From AC-32 sp963716865 (GTDB lineage: Bacteria > Actinomycetota > Thermoleophilia > Gaiellales > Gaiellaceae), in assembly GCA_963716865.1 (NCBI GenBank), contig CAVQUF010000001.1:310001-374000 (forward strand): a stretch of 64,000 nucleotides of DNA. Reading direction: 5' to 3'. Positions within the stretch are counted from its first letter, which is position 1, and each line of letters begins with the position of its first letter. A program made the position numbers and the translations under genes. Positions 1 to 8,815 of the stretch are shown here, one piece after another. The notes beneath the pieces were generated by a model. That model was not told where the DNA came from. It saw only the letters and a list, made by a program, of their open reading frames with translations, and made no database searches.

Positions 1-1937
1 AGCGCGCAGACGACGAGCTGCGGCGGCTCGGAGCTGCTCACCGGCCCGTAGCCGCACCACCACGACTGGTCCTGCTCGCCGGTGTAGCCGGGCAGATGGA
101 TGATCTTCTGCGCGGTCCCGGTCTTGCCGGCGATCGGGATCGGGAAGTTGCCGAAGACTTTGGCGGAGGTTCCGTAGGCGAATGCGTGAGTCGCCTGGTA
201 GAGCCCGTCCTGGACGACCGCGAGTGCCGTCCGGTCGAGCCCGGCCGACTGGGGCGGCGGAGGCGTGAAGCGGTGCACCACCCGGGCGCCGCCCTCCTCG
301 GCGTCCTCGACGAGGTGGGGCCGCACGAGCTTGCCGCCGTTCGCGAGCAGCGCGTAGAAACGCGCCATCTGGAGCGGCGTGACGAGCAGGTCCTTCTGCC
401 CGATCGCGAGCTGGATCGAGTCGCCCGGCTTCCAGAGGCGGTCGACCTGCCAGTTGCCCGGATCGGTCTTCTTCGTGAACGTCCGGTCGCGCCACTCCGG
501 CGTCGGCAGCAGGCCCGACGACTCGGGGCCGACGTCAACGCCCGTCTTCTGCCCGATCCCGAACCTCGAGGCCCAGGCCTGGAGCGGGTGGCCGGCGGTC
601 GGCGGCGCCTTGTAGAAGTCGTAGCCGAGCTGGTAGAACCACGTGTCGCACGAGGCGGCGAGCGCGGTCGGGAGCTCCATCGCCTCGTTGATGTACGGGT
701 CGACGTTGTGGAAGACCCCGCCCGGTGCGATCGTGCCGTCGGGCCTGCGAACGACGAACGTGCCGGTGCAGGCGAGCGACGTCGAGGGCGAGATCACGTG
801 CGTCTGCAGCGCGGCGAGCGCCGTGATCGGCTTGAAGGTCGAGCCCGCGGGGTAGAGCCCGCTGATCGCGCGGTTGAGCGACGGGTAGTTGTCCTGCTGC
901 GCGGTCGCTCCCGTCAGGCCTGCGGCGGCCAGCCGCTTGTTCGTGACGCGGCCGGTGTAGACGCGCGGGTCGAACGTCGGGTTCGACGCCATTGCCCGGA
1001 TCGAGCCGTCACGGGGGTCGAGGGCCACGATCGCCCCGCCGTCGGCCGCCCACTGCCCGTTGTTGTTGGCCAGCCGGATCCCGTAGCGGAGCGCGTTCTC
1101 GGCGGCCCGCTGGAGGTTGACGTCGAGGGTCAGGCGAATCGACTCGCCGGGGCTCGGCCGCCGCGTCGGCACGAGCGGGCCGAGCGGATGCCCGAGCGAG
1201 TTCACCCTGAGCTGCGCCAGCCCGGACCGGCCGCGCAGATACGAGTCGTAGCTCGACTCGAGCCCGGCCTGGCCGATCTCGTCCCCCGGCTGGTATCCGT
1301 GCTTCTGCAGCTGCTTCAGCTGGTCCGGCGAGATCTCGGAGACGTAGCCGAGCAGCTGCGCCGCGAGCGGCCCGTACGTGTAGCTGCGCAGGTAGGTGTC
1401 GACGACGCGGACGCCCGGGAACTGCTCGCTGTTCTCGAGCAGGTAGTTGACCGGCGCGTCGCGGGTGACCGACTCCCGCACCGTCACGGGCGTGACGGGG
1501 TCGCTCCCCCGCTGCTTGATCTCCACCAGGATCTGACGCAGGGGGACGTGGAGCATGCTCGAGAGGCTCTTCAGCTCGGCCAGCCGCTTCGGCCAGGTCT
1601 TCGGCAGGTCGGCCGGCCAGAGCTGCACGGCGGTCCCCGGCACCGTCGCGACGAGCGGGTGGCCCGAGCGGTCGAAGATCTCGCCGCGCTGCGCCGGGAT
1701 CGGCACGGAGCGGATCTGGTTGTCGAGCGCCGCGCGGAGGTACTGGGGCCCCGAGAGAACCTGCAGGGCCCAGAGGCGGAAGAAGAGGACGCTGAACACG
1801 ACGAGGGCGACCGCCGCGAGGATCCCGATCCTCAGCGCGAGCTGCGGCGTGAAGCGGTAGGGCTCCTCGACGCGGGGGCTGGGCGGCAGGAAGCCACCGC
1901 CGCCCGGCGGACGGGCGCGGGCGCCCCTGCTAGCCAA
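1..1937 (-). CDS. mrdA: Penicillin-binding protein 2 (transpeptidase), partial, C-terminus beyond window
   Basis: This is the peptidoglycan DD-transpeptidase of the elongation (rod) complex, anchored in the membrane and acting outside the cell. The start is a TTG at 1937 with GGAGG about 9 nt upstream, overlapping the end of mreD by 8 bp. One membrane helix spans roughly residues 33-55, followed by the dimerisation/pedestal region (QRGEIFDRSG...). The catalytic motif is S366-T-F-K369 (AGSTFKP), an SxN-like motif follows as SCD, and K605-TGTAQ is the KTG motif. About 645 residues are visible and the reading frame is open at position 1, so only the tail is missing. It is the last visible gene of the mreB-mreC-mreD-PBP2 run. 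The family call is certain; the symbol follows the gene order. Confidence 0.93.
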   Translation of the reverse strand, partial: MASRGARARPPGGGGFLPPSPRVEEPYRFTPQLALRIGILAAVALVVFSVLFFRLWALQVLSGPQYLRAALDNQIRSVPIPAQRGEIFDRSGHPLVATVPGTAVQLWPADLPKTWPKRLAELKSLSSMLHVPLRQILVEIKQRGSDPVTPVTVRESVTRDAPVNYLLENSEQFPGVRVVDTYLRSYTYGPLAAQLLGYVSEISPDQLKQLQKHGYQPGDEIGQAGLESSYDSYLRGRSGLAQLRVNSLGHPLGPLVPTRRPSPGESIRLTLDVNLQRAAENALRYGIRLANNNGQWAADGGAIVALDPRDGSIRAMASNPTFDPRVYTGRVTNKRLAAAGLTGATAQQDNYPSLNRAISGLYPAGSTFKPITALAALQTHVISPSTSLACTGTFVVRRPDGTIAPGGVFHNVDPYINEAMELPTALAASCDTWFYQLGYDFYKAPPTAGHPLQAWASRFGIGQKTGVDVGPESSGLLPTPEWRDRTFTKKTDPGNWQVDRLWKPGDSIQLAIGQKDLLVTPLQMARFYALLANGGKLVRPHLVEDAEEGGARVVHRFTPPPPQSAGLDRTALAVVQDGLYQATHAFAYGTSAKVFGNFPIPIAGKTGTAQKIIHLPGYTGEQDQSWWCGYGPVSSSEPPQLVVCA

Positions 1938-2460
1938 GGAGCCGCACCTCCGTGACGGTCTCGGGCTCGGGGCCAAGCGAGAGCACCCAGCGCGTGAGCG
2001 CGTACACCGGCAGCGTCAGCAGGAGGTTGAGCGCGACCTTGGGCGGCAGCGCGTCCAGGAGGACGACCCGCGCGGAGACGGGATCGCCGAGCAGGTAGTG
2101 CAGGAACAGCGCGCCGAACTGGACGAGGATCGTCGCCACGGCGACAGCGACGAACGGCGCGTGCGCGCGGTCCCGCCCGGTCGTCTCCCCGTAGCGGCCG
2201 ATCCAGTAGCCCGCGATCGTGAGCAGCAGCGAGGTCACGCCGAGCGTCGCCAGGTTCGCCGTGTCCACGAGCAGGCCGGCTGCGAAGCCGGCTCCGGCAC
2301 CGTAGATCGAGCCGCGCAGAAAGGCGATGCTCATCAGCGTCAGCAGGACGACGTCGGGCGTCCCCTCGAGGATCTGGACGGACGAGAAGAGGGTCACCTG
2401 GAGGATCGACGCGACGAACACCAGGACGCCGACCTTGGCGAGCTCGAGCCCGAGCCGCAT
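1930..2460 (-). CDS. mreD: Rod shape-determining protein MreD
   Basis: A 176-aa integral membrane protein with about five hydrophobic segments, the usual size and make-up of MreD, which links MreC and the elongation machinery in the inner membrane. The start MRLGLELAKV at 2460 was chosen because the protein immediately enters the first membrane segment; the frame stays open upstream to 2541, but that extension lies in the structured mreC-mreD gap and looks non-coding. It overlaps the PBP2 start by 8 bp, implying translational coupling. MreD sequences are poorly conserved, so the call rests on topology, size and position between mreC and PBP2. Confidence 0.88.
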   Translation of the reverse strand: MRLGLELAKVGVLVFVASILQVTLFSSVQILEGTPDVVLLTLMSIAFLRGSIYGAGAGFAAGLLVDTANLATLGVTSLLLTIAGYWIGRYGETTGRDRAHAPFVAVAVATILVQFGALFLHYLLGDPVSARVVLLDALPPKVALNLLLTLPVYALTRWVLSLGPEPETVTEVRLLG

Positions 2461-2626
2461 CAGTGCCCCGTCCAGTAGTGCCGTCGAGTTTCTGGGTCGC
2501 AGGCACCAAGCCAGAGTTCGCACTTGACCGCAGCAAGGCATGACTGCCTTGCTAAGGGCAAGGGTGGGCTCTGGCGCCGCGTGATTGCGGGCCAGAAGCC
2601 GACATGTACTGCTGGACGGGGCACTA
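2458..2626 (-). promoter_or_regulatory. Nested inverted-repeat element in the mreC-mreD gap, may mask the mreD RBS
   Basis: The 163-nt gap holds three nested stems. The outer arms are 2463-2479 and 2608-2624 (17 bp, one mismatch; read on the minus strand, GTGCCCCGTCCAGCAGT pairs with ACTACTGGACGGGGCAC). The middle arms are 2510-2516 and 2569-2575 (7 bp). The inner hairpin is 2532-2540/2545-2553, a perfect 9-bp stem with loop TGAC. The 5' outer arm begins on the last base of the mreC stop codon. The 3' outer arm carries the only purine-rich stretch (GGACGGGG) just before the mreD ATG. Inference: in mreCD mRNA the stem could hide the mreD ribosome binding site. It could also be a small mobile palindrome. 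Confidence 0.5.
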
Positions 2627-3559
2627 ACGCTTTCTGGTCTTCGGGACTAGCACGAGCACGGACTGCAGCGAGCCGAAGTCGACGCGCGGGCTCAGCTGCA
2701 CCTGCCAGTAGAGATCGACGTCGTTCACGGAGGCGCCGCTCACGACGCCGATCGGGATCCCCAGCGGGTAGTTCGAGGTCAGCGGCCCGACGCGCCAGCC
2801 CTGGGTGATGATCAGGTCCCGCGGGTCGACTGTCTGGGACTTCGAGACGCGGTCGAGGACGAGCGTCGAGCGCCCTTGCCCGTTCCTGACGATGCCGGTC
2901 GCCTGGGTGTTCATGTCGAGCGCCGAGACCTGCAGGTCGGGATCGGTCAGGAGCGTCACCTCGGCGTTGTGGCGTGCGACCTGGGTCACGAGCCCGACGA
3001 GTCCGTCGGCGTTGACGACCGGGTCTTTGACGCGGATGCCCGAGGTCGAGCCCGCCGCGATCCCGATCTGCTGCTGGAACTCGCTCGGAGGCCGGCTGAT
3101 GATCGCGGTCGCGACGTAGTCGTAGCCGCGCGGGAAGTCGCGCGAGCCGACGTAGTGGAGCAGGCGCTTCAGCTCGGCGTTCTCCCGGGCGGCGGTGGAG
3201 TTCTGGATCACCTGCTGGCTCAGCCCCTCGACCTGGCTACGCAGGCTGGCGTTCTGCGACTTGGCGTGCAGCAGGCCGGAGAACCAGCCATAGCCGTCGC
3301 GGAAGGGTCGCGCGACGCGCTCGGCGCCGACCTCGAACGGCCGCAGCGTCGCGGCGCCGACGCTCTGGGCGCCGTGCAGCCCGCCGCCCGCGGGCTCGCG
3401 GAAGTAGATCGTGATCAGCACGATCGAGAACAGGACGAGCGCTCCTACCACGATCCGCCGCTTGACAGCGGAGGAGCTACGGGAGGATTGCCCGGGGGGC
3501 CTGGAGCGAGGAACGGGGGACCCCAGGACCGCTAGCCGTGCGGTGCGGTTCCGTGGCAC
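2624..3559 (-). CDS. mreC: Rod shape-determining protein MreC
   Basis: A 311-aa bitopic protein: a basic cytoplasmic tail, a membrane helix at about residues 34-51 (RRIVVGALVLFSIVLITIYF), a coiled-coil stretch (about 95-130) and the beta-barrel MreC domain to the C-terminus, with typical blocks such as GLVGLVTQVARHNAEVTLLTDPDLQVSA and YPLGIPIGVV. MreC scaffolds MreB, MreD and PBP2 outside the membrane. It starts with GTG at 3559, 92 nt after mreB. The gap to mreD contains a structured element. Confidence 0.93.
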   Translation of the reverse strand: MPRNRTARLAVLGSPVPRSRPPGQSSRSSSAVKRRIVVGALVLFSIVLITIYFREPAGGGLHGAQSVGAATLRPFEVGAERVARPFRDGYGWFSGLLHAKSQNASLRSQVEGLSQQVIQNSTAARENAELKRLLHYVGSRDFPRGYDYVATAIISRPPSEFQQQIGIAAGSTSGIRVKDPVVNADGLVGLVTQVARHNAEVTLLTDPDLQVSALDMNTQATGIVRNGQGRSTLVLDRVSKSQTVDPRDLIITQGWRVGPLTSNYPLGIPIGVVSGASVNDVDLYWQVQLSPRVDFGSLQSVLVLVPKTRKR

Positions 3560-3651
3560 GAGAGCGACCTAGTGTAGAAAAGCAACCGGCAACTCGCTGC
3601 ACCTCACGGCCGAGGCACCGCTTGGTGCCGTCTGAAGCGACAGTGAGCTGG

Positions 3652-4704
3652 TCATCTGGGCCGGTGATTGCGTCTTTTCTTGGCCGCCTGGCTGCGGTGG
3701 ATGGCCTCGAACTCCTCGAGGCTGCGGCCCGAGCCGACGGCAACGCATGTCAGCGGGCTCTCCGCGACGTGCACCGGCATCTGCGTTTCGTGGCGGAGGC
3801 GCTCGTCCAGGCTGTGCAGGAGCGCGCCGCCCCCGGCGAGGACGATGCCGCGGTCCATGATGTCGGCCGCCAGCTCGGGCGGGGTCTTGTCGAGCGTGGA
3901 CTTGATCGCGTCGACGATCTGGCCGACCGGGCCGTCGAGCGCACGCCGGACCTCCTCCGACGAGAGGATCACCGTCTTCGGCAGGCCGGTGAGCATGTCG
4001 CGCCCCCTGACCTCGGCCTGGACCTCCTCGGGCAGGTCGAAGGCGGAGCCGACCTCGAGCTTGATCTCCTCGGCCGTCTGCTGGCCGATCAGAAGCTTGT
4101 ACTCGCTCTTGATGTGGGCGATGATCGCCTCGTCCATCTCGTCGCCGCCGACGCGGAGGCTCTGAGAGACGACGATCCCGCCCAGGCTGATCACCGCGAC
4201 CTCTGTCGTACCGCCGCCGACGTCCACGATCATGTTCCCGGTCGGCTCGGCCACGGGGAGGCCGGCCCCGATCGCGGCGGCCATCGGCTCCTCGATCAGG
4301 TAGGCCTGCCGCGCCCCGGCCGACAGCGTCGCCTCCTCGACGGCGCGCTTCTCGACCCCGGTAACGCCCGACGGAACGCAGACGACGACGCGCGGATGGG
4401 CGAAGCGGTTCTGGTGGACCTTCTGGATGAAGTGCCGGAGCATCTGCTCGGTGACGTCGAAATCGGCGATGACGCCGTCCTTGAGCGGCCTGATCGCGGA
4501 GATCGTGCCGGGCGTGCGGCCGAGCATGCGCTTGGCCTCGACGCCAACGGCGTGTACCTCTCCCGTGAGCTGGTCGATCGCGACCACGCTCGGCTCGGAG
4601 AGCACGATCCCGCGCCCGCGCACGTAGACGAGCGTGTTCGCGGTGCCGAGATCGACCGCCATGTCGCGCCCGCCGAACCCGTTGAAATAACCCCGAATCC
4701 CCAT
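3652..4704 (-). CDS. mreB: Rod shape-determining protein MreB (bacterial actin)
   Basis: A 350-aa actin-like ATPase that forms membrane-bound filaments directing lateral wall growth. The phosphate-1 motif DLGTANTLVYV is near residue 16 and the phosphate-2 motif DVGGGTTEVAVISLGG lies in the middle; the adenosine motif region includes GGGALLHSLDERL near the C-terminus. The start MGIRGYFNGFGGRDMAVDLG at 4704 gives the usual length; an amphipathic, membrane-binding N-terminus (IRGYFNGF) is present. Only a weak GGA precedes this ATG. The frame is open further upstream, overlapping maf, but that part has no MreB similarity. Confidence 0.96.
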   Translation of the reverse strand: MGIRGYFNGFGGRDMAVDLGTANTLVYVRGRGIVLSEPSVVAIDQLTGEVHAVGVEAKRMLGRTPGTISAIRPLKDGVIADFDVTEQMLRHFIQKVHQNRFAHPRVVVCVPSGVTGVEKRAVEEATLSAGARQAYLIEEPMAAAIGAGLPVAEPTGNMIVDVGGGTTEVAVISLGGIVVSQSLRVGGDEMDEAIIAHIKSEYKLLIGQQTAEEIKLEVGSAFDLPEEVQAEVRGRDMLTGLPKTVILSSEEVRRALDGPVGQIVDAIKSTLDKTPPELAADIMDRGIVLAGGGALLHSLDERLRHETQMPVHVAESPLTCVAVGSGRSLEEFEAIHRSQAAKKRRNHRPR

Positions 4705-4748
4705 TCCAATCCACGAGTCTAGCGGGGAAAACGCGCTCCAACCGTTCG

Positions 4749-5339
4749 TCAGCCGAAGTCGTAGACGCCGGGGAAGCGCACTACGAGGAGACGAACGAGG
4801 AGCGCGGCCGGAAGACCGACCACGTTCAGGTAATCGCCCTCGATCCGATCGACGAGCGACGCGCCTCGGCCCTGGATCGCGTAGGCGCCCGCGCGCCCCT
4901 CCCACTCGCCGGTCGCCACGTACGCGGCCAGGTCGCGCGCGTCGAGCGGCCGGAAGGAGACGCGCGTCACCTCGTGCTCGACCGCTTCCCAGCCGGGCGC
5001 GAGCAGGCAGAGCCCGGAGACGACCTCGTGCGTCAGCCCCGCGAGCGCCTCCAGCATCGCCCCGGCCTCCCCGGCGTCGGCCGGCTTGCCGAAGACGCGC
5101 CCCCCGAGGACGACCGCGGTGTCCACGCCGAGAACCGGCCGCCCGCCGGCCCCGTCCGCGACCGACCGCGCCTTTCCGAGCGCATGGCCGCGCACGAGCG
5201 CGACCGGATCCTCCCCGCTCTCCTCCTCGTCGTACCGCGGCTCGACGACCTCGAACGGCAGCCCGAGCTGGGCGAGGATCGCCCGCCGCTGGGGCGAGGT
5301 GGACGCGAGGAGCAGGGGCGGCGCCGGAGAGGCGCTCAC
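4749..5339 (-). CDS. maf: Maf-like nucleotide pyrophosphatase
   Basis: A 196-aa Maf/Ham1-fold protein that hydrolyses non-canonical or methylated nucleoside triphosphates. Family signatures visible are LLLASTSPQRR near the N-terminus, the acidic metal-binding stretch EEESGEDP, VLGVDTAVVLGGRVFGKP and the late GRAGAYAIQGRGA...VDRIEGDYLNVVGLP. The start is a GTG at 5339 that overlaps the TGA of the upstream methylase gene (GTGA). An ATG at 5393 would add 18 residues lying inside the previous gene and is less likely. Maf next to mreB is a common arrangement; here a restriction-like gene is tightly joined upstream. Confidence 0.93.
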   Translation of the reverse strand: MSASPAPPLLLASTSPQRRAILAQLGLPFEVVEPRYDEEESGEDPVALVRGHALGKARSVADGAGGRPVLGVDTAVVLGGRVFGKPADAGEAGAMLEALAGLTHEVVSGLCLLAPGWEAVEHEVTRVSFRPLDARDLAAYVATGEWEGRAGAYAIQGRGASLVDRIEGDYLNVVGLPAALLVRLLVVRFPGVYDFG

Positions 5340-6860
5340 GCCCGCTTGCGCAGGCGATCGAAGAACTCGCGCATTGCCTCGACCTCCTCCCACGAAAGGC
5401 CCCAGAGACGAGCCGCCGCACGATCGACGACGTCCTGGTCAGCTTCGCGCCCGACGGCTACGGCGCGGTGCGCCGTGCGCGACGCTTTCGCGAGAGCTCT
5501 GTGGTCGCTGTCTCCGCGATCGAAGCCCGGGAGATGAACCGTTGTGACTGGGTGGGTCGACGCATGTGTTGCCAGGTAGCTAGCAATAAAGAGGCGCGCG
5601 GGAGTCGAATTCAGGGCGGCACAGAGGTAATGGGCTTCCTCTGGGGAGTCGCACGCGACCTCGATCACCGAGTGCGCTGACATCACCGTGGGATTTGCGG
5701 AACTCACAACCGCGGCCGTGAAGTCCGTCGCTATGTCCTTCCACAGCACCTTGTGTTTTGCGAGCGTGTAGCCGCCAACGTTGAACATTGACCAATACGG
5801 TGCCTCGCCGTTCGTGTAGTAGCGCCTGTAGAGGGCCCGTTTCTTAAGGAGCGGTTCAAACTGCTTCGGATAGCGGAGAGCTCCCGGGTAGGAGTTCTGC
5901 ATCCGGTCCGCAACGACGCCGGCCCGGAGCTTCGGGTCTTGTACTAGGAGAATGTGAGCGTTGGAGACCGTGCCCCAGCGGCTTATGTCAGTTCCGCGGA
6001 CGAGCGGGTGCACCAACTCCCTTTCGACTCGCCCGTGCTTCTTTGGGACCCGGGTCTTGCCGATGTCGTGAAGATTGCTGATCGGGACTCGGTCTTGGGC
6101 ATCAGGCGGACCATCAACCAACACCCAATAGACGCCGTTGGCGCCCCCAGTGTTCACGCCTTCATGCGCGACGTACGCCGGCGTACCTGTCTCCGCGAGC
6201 TTGCGTAGCGGGCCGATCAGCTTCCTCGGTAGAGAGAGCCATGCCGATGTCGGGTCAGACGCGCTCACCGGAGCGGCGACGAGCTGCGTGCGGGTTGTGG
6301 TGGTCATTACCTCATCCAGCGCCGAGTCTTCCGGGAGCCTGGCTCGAGGACGTCGCTGCCACAGGACATATTTCACGGGGTAGCGCGTCTTCTCACCCTT
6401 CCGCCAGGTGAGCAGCGCCGTTCGGTTGGCCGCCCCGACGAACGGTTTTAGGTCGGTCATGTCGTCGACGTGCTCGACGCGAACCGACGGTCCGGCGTCG
6501 CCGATCCGGAAGCGACGGAACCCCTGGCCGGCGCCGGCGGTCTTGAAGACCGTCTGCGTGATGACGAAGCCAAGACGACCGTCCGGCCGCAGAAGCTTGT
6601 CTGTCGCCACGTAAGCCATCAGCATCGAGACGTCCTTCTTGCCGGCTCCGAGCATGGCAGCCATCCCGCCGTGGACGAACAAGCCGTAGCGCTTCCACAG
6701 CTCCCGTGTGCGCTCGCGATAGGCGGTGGGCAAGCTCTCCCAGTTCACCCATGGCGGATTCCCTACCACCAGGTCGAAGTCACCGATGAAAGCCGGCATG
6801 AACGCGTTGCGCAGGACGTACGGCCACAAGCCGTCGAGTCCTGCGCGGATGGAGATCCTG
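5336..6860 (-). CDS. C-terminal part of a frameshifted N6-adenine DNA methylase / restriction-like protein
   Basis: This stretch continues the protein begun at 8558, in the next frame. The joined sequence runs ...FYEQCQDLH, then AGLDGLWPYVLRNAFMPAFIGDFDLVVGNPPWVNW, where NPPW is methylase motif IV, the catalytic motif for adenine N6 methylation. The rest (about 440 aa) contains the end of the methylase fold and a likely target-recognition region (RRYYTNGEAPYWSMFNVGGYTLAKHKVLW, then ALNSTPARLFIASYL). The break lies near 6840-6860 and is repaired by removing one base. The first in-frame ATG after the break is at 6799, so independent translation would drop little before NPPW. The stop overlaps the maf GTG start (GTGA). 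Confidence 0.75.
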
Positions 6861-8558
6861 GCACTGCTCGTAGAACTCGGCAAGAACCCCTCGCTCGGCA
6901 ACAGTCGCTTGGCAGATCTCCCCCGCCTCTTCCACGAACGCCGCAGCAGATGCGCCCTTCTCCAGTGCGCGAGCCGCACGGTCGCAGACGAGCCGAAGCT
7001 CACCCTCGGTGTCGACGCAGGCGGGAAGCGCAAACGTTCCAGCCGCTGTAGGCAGTTCGAGGTGGCCGGCGGTCTCGAGTGTCTCGCCTTGAACGGGGCC
7101 GACGATCGAGTCCGCCAGATAGACAGGCACGTCGAGAGGGCGGTCCGGCCGGCGGAGGAGAGAGCCGAGAGCGAGGACGTAGTTTGTTCGGGCGGCAACC
7201 ACCGCCAGTGGATCGATGTCGAACCCCACGACCCTGCTCACGATCGTCTCGAGAATCTCAGTCTCCGGAACCCGAGCCTTCCTTAGCCGCTCCTTCAAGC
7301 GGTGGATTGCGAGAACGAGGAACGTGCCCGTGCCACAGGCAGGGTCGACGAGTCGAACGTCTCGCTCCCCCTCGTAGCCGACCTTCGTAAGGAGCCATTC
7401 GGCGAGCCAGTCCGGAGTGAAGTACTGACCGAGAGCGTGCCGCACCGGCCTCGGCAATAGTCCCTGGTACAGATGCTTGAGCAAGTCGCGCGCGTCTTCT
7501 GGGCTGACCTCGAGCGTCTTCGGGTCATACAGCGAGAGCCTCTCGAGCAACTCGCGGAGATGCTCCCGAACCGGAGGTGACCAGTCGGTGAGGAACCAGC
7601 CGAACACGTCGGGCTCCAGCACGTTCGGCAAGTTGCGAGCTAGAAACGGACCTCCGCGCTGGAGGTCCTCGAGATCCTCGTGCAGGCTGGCGTCGTCGAG
7701 GGCTTTCATCTCGTCCAAGCGGAGCTCCAAGTCTTCGACGAAGAGCGACAGCGCGAGAACGGCGATCAGCTTGGTTACGACCGCGAAGTAGGTTTGGAGG
7801 GCGAAGAGCGCATGAGCCGCGTCGAGGTCACGTTCCGGGATGCCGAAGATCTCTGCAAGCGGCTCGCGCGCACCGCGTTTCAACTCTTCCGCTGCTCCGA
7901 CGACACCGGTCGCTACGGCGAAGAACGTTTCCCACTGCCGGTACATCTGAGCCGTTGAACCGTCGGGATCGTGGCCGAGCGAGGCTTCGAGCTGCTCGAG
8001 CAGCGCTCGCGCGAACTCGCGCGTGATCGGTTGCTCCGGCCCAAAGTCGCGAAGCAGACTCTCCGCCGTTAGCGCTCGTCCCGACTGCGTCGCCTCGAGC
8101 GCGTCGAGCAGCTTGCGAGCGGCAAGATCGTCGGCGAGGACCGGCTCGTCGACGATCCAGCGACCCGCCCGGTACCTGGCGAAGATCATGAAGAACCCGT
8201 CACAGGCAACCCCGAACAGCCGGTCCTTCTCCCGCCGCTCTTCCTCGGCAAGATCGTCGATGTAACCCTTCAACTGGGCGACCGCTTCCTTGTTTCCCGG
8301 ATTGCCCTCGGCTGCTCCTAGCTTCCCTGGCGGCTCCCACTCGACCACGAGTCGGTTGAACACGGCGTCGGCGAACCCGTGGGCAAGGCTCCGCTCGACC
8401 ACCGTGTCGACCTCGATGCCGACAGCCGAGGCGGCGTCCTCGAGAGCGCGCTCGGCCGCCCGCCGGAAGTTCGCCTCGTTGCGGCGATGGCGCTTCGCCG
8501 CCTCGGCCAGTGTCTCTGCGAGACTCTCGGCGACGGCGCGTCGGTCTGGACCGCTCAA
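6780..8558 (-). CDS. N-terminal part of a frameshifted N6-adenine DNA methylase / restriction-like protein
   Basis: 592 aa before the frame runs out. Residues about 50-150 resemble a PD-(D/E)XK-type nuclease domain (FADAVFNRLVVEWEPPGKL...AVAQLKGYIDDL...GVACDGFFMIF), but where a catalytic E-x-K is expected the sequence reads EWE, so activity is doubtful. A helical spacer follows, then the methylase entry LGQYFTPDWLAEWLL and SAM-binding motif I VDPACGTGTFLVLAIHRL. The true protein would be about 1065 aa with the part at 5336-6860, the layout of type IIG-like (Eco57I-type) enzymes. The start is a TTG at 8558 overlapping the upstream stop (TTGA). The frame break near 6850 may be a sequence error. 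Confidence 0.78.
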   Translation of the reverse strand: MSGPDRRAVAESLAETLAEAAKRHRRNEANFRRAAERALEDAASAVGIEVDTVVERSLAHGFADAVFNRLVVEWEPPGKLGAAEGNPGNKEAVAQLKGYIDDLAEEERREKDRLFGVACDGFFMIFARYRAGRWIVDEPVLADDLAARKLLDALEATQSGRALTAESLLRDFGPEQPITREFARALLEQLEASLGHDPDGSTAQMYRQWETFFAVATGVVGAAEELKRGAREPLAEIFGIPERDLDAAHALFALQTYFAVVTKLIAVLALSLFVEDLELRLDEMKALDDASLHEDLEDLQRGGPFLARNLPNVLEPDVFGWFLTDWSPPVREHLRELLERLSLYDPKTLEVSPEDARDLLKHLYQGLLPRPVRHALGQYFTPDWLAEWLLTKVGYEGERDVRLVDPACGTGTFLVLAIHRLKERLRKARVPETEILETIVSRVVGFDIDPLAVVAARTNYVLALGSLLRRPDRPLDVPVYLADSIVGPVQGETLETAGHLELPTAAGTFALPACVDTEGELRLVCDRAARALEKGASAAAFVEEAGEICQATVAERGVLAEFYEQCQDLHPRRTRRLVAVRPAQRVHAGFHR

Positions 8559-8815
8559 GCTGCTTCGGTGCGCAGACTGACCTCGCCGTGATACCAGCGC
8601 TGAATCAGCGACCGACGAGCCCGCTCCTCGGAGCCGAAGGCAAGGACGAGGTCGAGTCCCTCGTCATCGTCGATCGCGAACTCGACCGCGAGCCGGTGTC
8701 CCGCTGCACGGTCCTCGGCGTACGGATCGGCGTCGAGATCGACCTCGGGCGGCTGGTCGAAGAGGCCCTGCTGCACGGGCGAGACGCTACCCGAGTTGTC
8801 GGACATCGCTGTCAC
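8555..8815 (-). CDS. Small acidic protein of unknown function (86 aa)
   Basis: I do not recognise a family. The protein is acidic and probably soluble (QQGLFDQPPEVDLDADPYAEDRAAGHRLAVEFAIDDDEGLDLVLAFGSEERARRSL), ending in a short basic/aromatic stretch (QRWYHGEV). Its GTG start overlaps the stop of the upstream methyltransferase (GTGA) and its stop overlaps the TTG start of the DNA methylase gene (TTGA), so all three are likely translationally coupled. Position suggests an accessory subunit of the methylase. ATG at 8806 is an alternative start. Confidence 0.72.
   Translation of the reverse strand: MTAMSDNSGSVSPVQQGLFDQPPEVDLDADPYAEDRAAGHRLAVEFAIDDDEGLDLVLAFGSEERARRSLIQRWYHGEVSLRTEAA

Noticed and set aside
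96..1955. Open frame of 619 aa on the plus strand
   Set aside because: Antisense of PBP2. Composition is Arg/Val/Asp/Glu-rich with no domain, a typical shadow in GC-rich DNA; the minus strand gives a perfect PBP2.
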